A DNA stretch of 17,640 nt. It comes from CAG-791 sp045113775. Its GTDB lineage: Bacteria > Bacillota > Clostridia > Lachnospirales > Lachnospiraceae. The notes under the pieces are model-generated. The model ran no database searches, was not told the DNA's origin, and was given only the letters and a program-made list of their open reading frames with translations. The DNA lies in NCBI GenBank assembly GCA_045113775.1, contig JBGUJH010000061.1:1-17640 (forward strand), read 5' to 3'. Positions 14,641-17,640 of this stretch are shown here, piece by piece; position 1 is the first letter of the stretch; each line of letters opens with the position of its first letter. Both the position numbers and the translations under genes were made by a program.

Positions 14641-17401
14641 TATGGAGAAGCTTTTTGTAATATTCGTCGCTGCTGATCCGTTCGTAGACAGCTTCCACAA
14701 GATCTTCCTTTTCATCTGAATCGATCCCGTAGATCACAAATCTGTCCAGCTCCATCTTACCGCTTTGTGTGCTGTATTTCATGGAAGTGTAAAGTGACTT
14801 GCCCCGGTCAGCGAGTTTAAAATACACGCTCAGCCGTGAGAACGCGCCGTTTTCCAGATGATTGGATTCAAGGATCAGGCGCAGTCTGTCAAGGCTTTCA
14901 TTGATGTTGCCGGGATCACAGTTATTAAGGATCAGCTCAAGCTCATCTTTTCCGAATTCCGTCAGATGATATCGGTATGAGCAGTCAGCCTTCCCCTTGT
15001 TCTCCTCCAGAAATGCAGCTGTATTTTCGACCTGTTCCCTGTCCGGATCGGAAAAAAGCCTTTCCGGCCCTGCTTCTTTGCTCTCTATGAGCGGGGTCCC
15101 GGCCCTGTCCATAGTCTGAATGTCATGTACAGAATAATTGTGATCCGGATTCTCGATCATGGAACAGACCACATAATCGCACCAGATATCAGTCATAGAG
15201 GCTGTATTTTCCCTTGCCCCGTCAAAGAGGAATCTGTCAAAAAACAGGCGGCCTTCCTTTTGAAGCGTATCCGCTGCCTCATCGATCCCGCAGCTGACAA
15301 ACGGCAGTTTGGAAGAATAATCCGTAAAGTACAGAAATGTGCTCTTTTTCCCGTTATTCTTCATCCCGCTCAGCATTTGAGAATACTCTTCTCTTTCAGT
15401 ATCGTCCAAGTTGACTGCTATTCCCGGTCCCGCGCCGGGGTCTTTCTCTATCTCTGAATCGGAAATAAGATTATCAGACGCACCGTTTTCATCCCCCGGA
15501 ATGAGTCCGAGTACTTTTCCCAGGGTCATGATCTCTTCATACCAGAGAGCTCCTTTCGTAACTTTGACTACATAGAGCTCGCCGTCGAACGCTTCCTTGC
15601 CTACCGCGTAAGGGATCCTCAGACTGTCGAGCCTGTTCTTGAGAATATACTGGAACTGCAGTTCTTCCCCTTTTTTCTTCGAATCATAAAAGAACGACTT
15701 GTAATAGATCAGCGTGGCAGTACCGGGGATCTCCTTTTCACCCACCTGGTTTTTCCCCGCCATGAGGGATGCAGAGGGCTCTTCCCAGTTCACTGCCTTC
15801 TCACACGCATACTCAAGAGCGGAAGCTGCCGGCGCATGTGTGAACGCATTTATGAGCAGGGAATCCGGGATCGGATGATCGTCATCCCGGTATACCAGGA
15901 TAGAGCCGGCCTGATCTGCGTATGCTTCAAGCTTCAGAGAAAGTTCGTAGCGGTCAGTGTCAAAGCCTAAGAGCAGCTTTTTTCCTCCTCCCAGGACTTC
16001 CTTGAACTTATCGGCGCCGGCAGTGCTGAGATCTATGCGTATCCCTTTCTCCTCGGGCACAGCCTTATCCACGTCGCTCTCCTGCAGCAGCTGTCCCTTA
16101 AGAGCAGGTCTTCCTGTATCTGTCTCTTCACTGTAAAGGAAGAGGTTCAGCGGCCGGCAGATCAGATATTCTGTTATCCAGTCGGGATCGATCCCGTTAT
16201 AACTTGACTGTGCCACCTCAAAGACGGCCGTGTTGTCTTCCCGGGTCTGCATCACATAGCCGTTTTCACCCCCCAGTGCGCTGAACCTCTCTTTTACCGT
16301 ATCCAGCGTATCTTCAAATTCAGGGGCTGTCAGATTTTCTCCCGACACTGTTGTTTTCAGAGATGCGATGATGCCCAGACGGATCCTGTTCCTGTTGTAC
16401 CAGAACAAAATACTGCCGGCGGCAATAAACACAATTGCTGCAGCAGTGACCGCTGCCGTCAGAATTCGCCTGCGCAGAAGAAGTCTCCTCTGCTGCTGCA
16501 GTGTAAGATCAGGGTAGATCTCATCGAACTCCCTGAACAGAGTTTCCATATCCCCGGTCCTGTCCTCAGGCCAGAGTTCCAGACCTTTCATGAGGATCCT
16601 CTCGGCATCCTCAGAAATCGTTATTCCGTATTTTGACGGCGGTACGAGCTCCTCGATCTCGAGCCTGCGGCCGCTCACGTCAGCAGGTGCATTTCCGGTC
16701 ATTGCATAATACATAGTACCGCAAAGCGCAAATACATCTGTGTACCTGCCCGGCTGCATAGAATCGCTTCTCAGTTCCAAAGCCGAATAATTTGCTTTAT
16801 CTACTTTTGTATGCTTTTTCTTTCCGCCGGTATTCTTATTAGCTGAGCCAAAATCCAGAATACAAAGGGTTCCGTCCGTCCTTACCATGATATTATCAGG
16901 ACTCAGGTCACGGTGAAGGACATTCTTATCATGGACCCTTTCCATCGTCAGCATAAGGGGTTTAAATTTCCTGATCACGGTCTCCGGCGACCATATACCG
17001 TCTTCGGCGACTGCTTCGAGAAGTGTCCTCCCCTCGACCAGCTCCATGACAATATATGCCGTTCCGTTCTCTTCGAAGTGCTCGTAGATCCTGACTATAC
17101 TCTTGTCTTCGCCGATATCCCTGACAATATTTGACTCGCTCAGGAGCAGTTTCTTCTCCTTCTCAAACTGCTCTGTATGCCTTTTCTCATAAATGACTGA
17201 CCTGTTGTCCTGCGCACTCCTGTGCATGAAGTCAAGGTTGAAGTATTCCTTAACGGCATAGACCTTTTTGTTTATAAGATTCTCAACTCTGTAGATCATG
17301 CCGAAGCCTCCCCGGCCGATCGTCTCGAGGATCATATAACGCTCATTCAGTATTGTCCCTTTCGGAAGTGCTCCGGGATAGCTGTTCTCAGTCGATGGCA
17401 T
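14615..17401 (-). CDS. Transmembrane Ser/Thr protein kinase with duplicated extracellular module
   Basis: 928 residues. Residues about 22-295 are a Hanks-type kinase: Gly loop GRGGFG (29-34), ATP-binding Lys51 in YAVKEYF, catalytic loop HRDLSPDN (163-170) with Asp165, DFG at 183-185, YSALE (205-209) in place of APE, and Arg281 in PEDRTGD. All catalytic residues are present; Ser167 replaces the usual catalytic-loop Lys. One membrane helix (about 313-334) then leads to some 590 external residues without PASTA repeats. In that part, 364-486 resembles the head of SecD (ERFSALGG, then LKGQLLQ, then GIRIDLSTAGADKF), and a second copy seems to lie at 585-690 (KNRLDSLR, then GIAVNLDDTEREEY). It probably senses an external signal. 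The ATG at 17399-17401 has only a weak ribosome site, but no other start fits. Base use matches its neighbours. Confidence 0.9.
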   Translation of the reverse strand: MPSTENSYPGALPKGTILNERYMILETIGRGGFGMIYRVENLINKKVYAVKEYFNLDFMHRSAQDNRSVIYEKRHTEQFEKEKKLLLSESNIVRDIGEDKSIVRIYEHFEENGTAYIVMELVEGRTLLEAVAEDGIWSPETVIRKFKPLMLTMERVHDKNVLHRDLSPDNIMVRTDGTLCILDFGSANKNTGGKKKHTKVDKANYSALELRSDSMQPGRYTDVFALCGTMYYAMTGNAPADVSGRRLEIEELVPPSKYGITISEDAERILMKGLELWPEDRTGDMETLFREFDEIYPDLTLQQQRRLLLRRRILTAAVTAAAIVFIAAGSILFWYNRNRIRLGIIASLKTTVSGENLTAPEFEDTLDTVKERFSALGGENGYVMQTREDNTAVFEVAQSSYNGIDPDWITEYLICRPLNLFLYSEETDTGRPALKGQLLQESDVDKAVPEEKGIRIDLSTAGADKFKEVLGGGKKLLLGFDTDRYELSLKLEAYADQAGSILVYRDDDHPIPDSLLINAFTHAPAASALEYACEKAVNWEEPSASLMAGKNQVGEKEIPGTATLIYYKSFFYDSKKKGEELQFQYILKNRLDSLRIPYAVGKEAFDGELYVVKVTKGALWYEEIMTLGKVLGLIPGDENGASDNLISDSEIEKDPGAGPGIAVNLDDTEREEYSQMLSGMKNNGKKSTFLYFTDYSSKLPFVSCGIDEAADTLQKEGRLFFDRFLFDGARENTASMTDIWCDYVVCSMIENPDHNYSVHDIQTMDRAGTPLIESKEAGPERLFSDPDREQVENTAAFLEENKGKADCSYRYHLTEFGKDELELILNNCDPGNINESLDRLRLILESNHLENGAFSRLSVYFKLADRGKSLYTSMKYSTQSGKMELDRFVIYGIDSDEKEDLVEAVYERISSDEYYKKLLHKEKEELFQ

Positions 17402-17422
17402 GGGGATATCTCGCTTTACTGC

Positions 17423-17447
17423 TCATGGCCCGCTCCGCAGGCCATGA
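17423..17447 (-). promoter_or_regulatory. Hairpin in the kinase leader
   Basis: TCATGGCC (17423-17430) pairs with GGCCATGA (17440-17447), a perfect 8-bp stem about 20 bases before the kinase ATG. The ribosome site between it and the ATG is poor. It may limit translation, or may be chance. No U-run follows it. Confidence 0.35.
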
Positions 17448-17464
17448 ACCATTACTGCTTAGTG

Positions 17465-17492
17465 TTGCTGAAGTTCATAACAACTGTATCAT
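17465..17492 (+). promoter_or_regulatory. Weak promoter-like site before the right repeated element
   Basis: TTGCTG (17465-17470) and TATCAT (17487-17492) are 16 bases apart. The -10 is good, the -35 matches only its first half. It points into the structured element, which supports plus as its strand. No good minus-strand promoter for the kinase is seen in the same gap. Confidence 0.3.
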
Positions 17493-17494
17493 AG

Positions 17495-17640
17495 TTTTAT
17501 CTTGAGGGGGAAGACCTCTCTGAGATAAAAGCTTTGATCGTTCAAGGCTCGCAGAGCGAGCCGCTGCGCCGCGTGCGGGTTGCCTGTAAGGCAACATCTA
17601 CCTTTCCGCACGCGTGTGCATCATATAACTCAGCGGGGGA
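17495..17640 (+). ncRNA. 5' part of the repeated hairpin-rich element, right copy
   Basis: From the left: TTTTATCT (17495-17502) pairs with AGATAAAA (17523-17530); GGCTCG (17546-17551) with CGAGCC (17557-17562) around loop CAGAG; GCGTGCGG (17571-17578) with CCGCACGC (17606-17613), enclosing GTTGCC/GGCAAC (17579-17584 and 17590-17595) with a 10-base bulge on one side. The last 66 bases equal 1-66 except at five places. The element runs off the right edge. The first stem may be a separate leader structure, because the left copy cannot confirm it. Joining the two partial copies gives an element of roughly 180-310 bases. No ORF of note runs through it. Confidence 0.55.

Overview
The window looks like chromosome of an anaerobic Firmicute, most likely class Clostridia and probably Lachnospiraceae. 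This rests on strong Shine-Dalgarno sites (AGGAGG-like), sigma-A-type promoters, a Cna_B surface protein, a membrane Ser/Thr kinase with an HRDLSPDN catalytic loop, and an F-type ATP synthase c subunit with Na+-type residues. The taxonomic call is inference, not a database match.

Layout from left to right. (1) 1-235: the 3' part of a hairpin-rich element, followed by a terminator-like hairpin. The same element reappears at 17575-17640, in the same orientation, running off the right edge. (2) 272-2071, minus: a secreted, membrane-anchored Cna_B surface protein. (3) 2303-5512, plus: carB, without carA beside it. (4) 5513-5638: two back-to-back terminators separating carB from the convergent ATP synthase operon. 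(5) 12942 down to 5639, minus: a complete F1Fo ATP synthase operon, atpZ-atpI-atpB-atpE-atpF-atpH-atpA-atpG-atpD-atpC, with a good promoter overlapped by a palindrome. (6) 13163-14545, plus: a helical protein of unknown function with an internal repeat. (7) 17401-14615, minus: a transmembrane Ser/Thr kinase with a large extracellular part that seems to contain two copies of a SecD-head-like module. The two genes converge on a long two-way terminator hairpin that also encodes the last kinase codons. (8) 17402-17640: kinase leader and the 5' half of the second copy of the repeated element.

How the parts fit. The ATP synthase operon makes the whole rotary enzyme plus the accessory membrane proteins AtpZ and AtpI. 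Its c subunit carries two membrane carboxylates (Glu33 and Glu66) with Thr67, Thr68 and Tyr71, the pattern of Na+-coupled rotors of the two-carboxylate type, so the enzyme is predicted to be Na+-driven. CarB supplies carbamoyl phosphate for pyrimidine and arginine synthesis. The kinase, with a cytoplasmic catalytic domain and a large external domain, probably senses something outside the cell; the neighbouring 460-residue protein may or may not be connected with it.

The least ordinary items are the repeated structured element at both ends (candidate structured RNA, or an intergenic repeat), the kinase's duplicated external module, and the unknown 460-residue protein.
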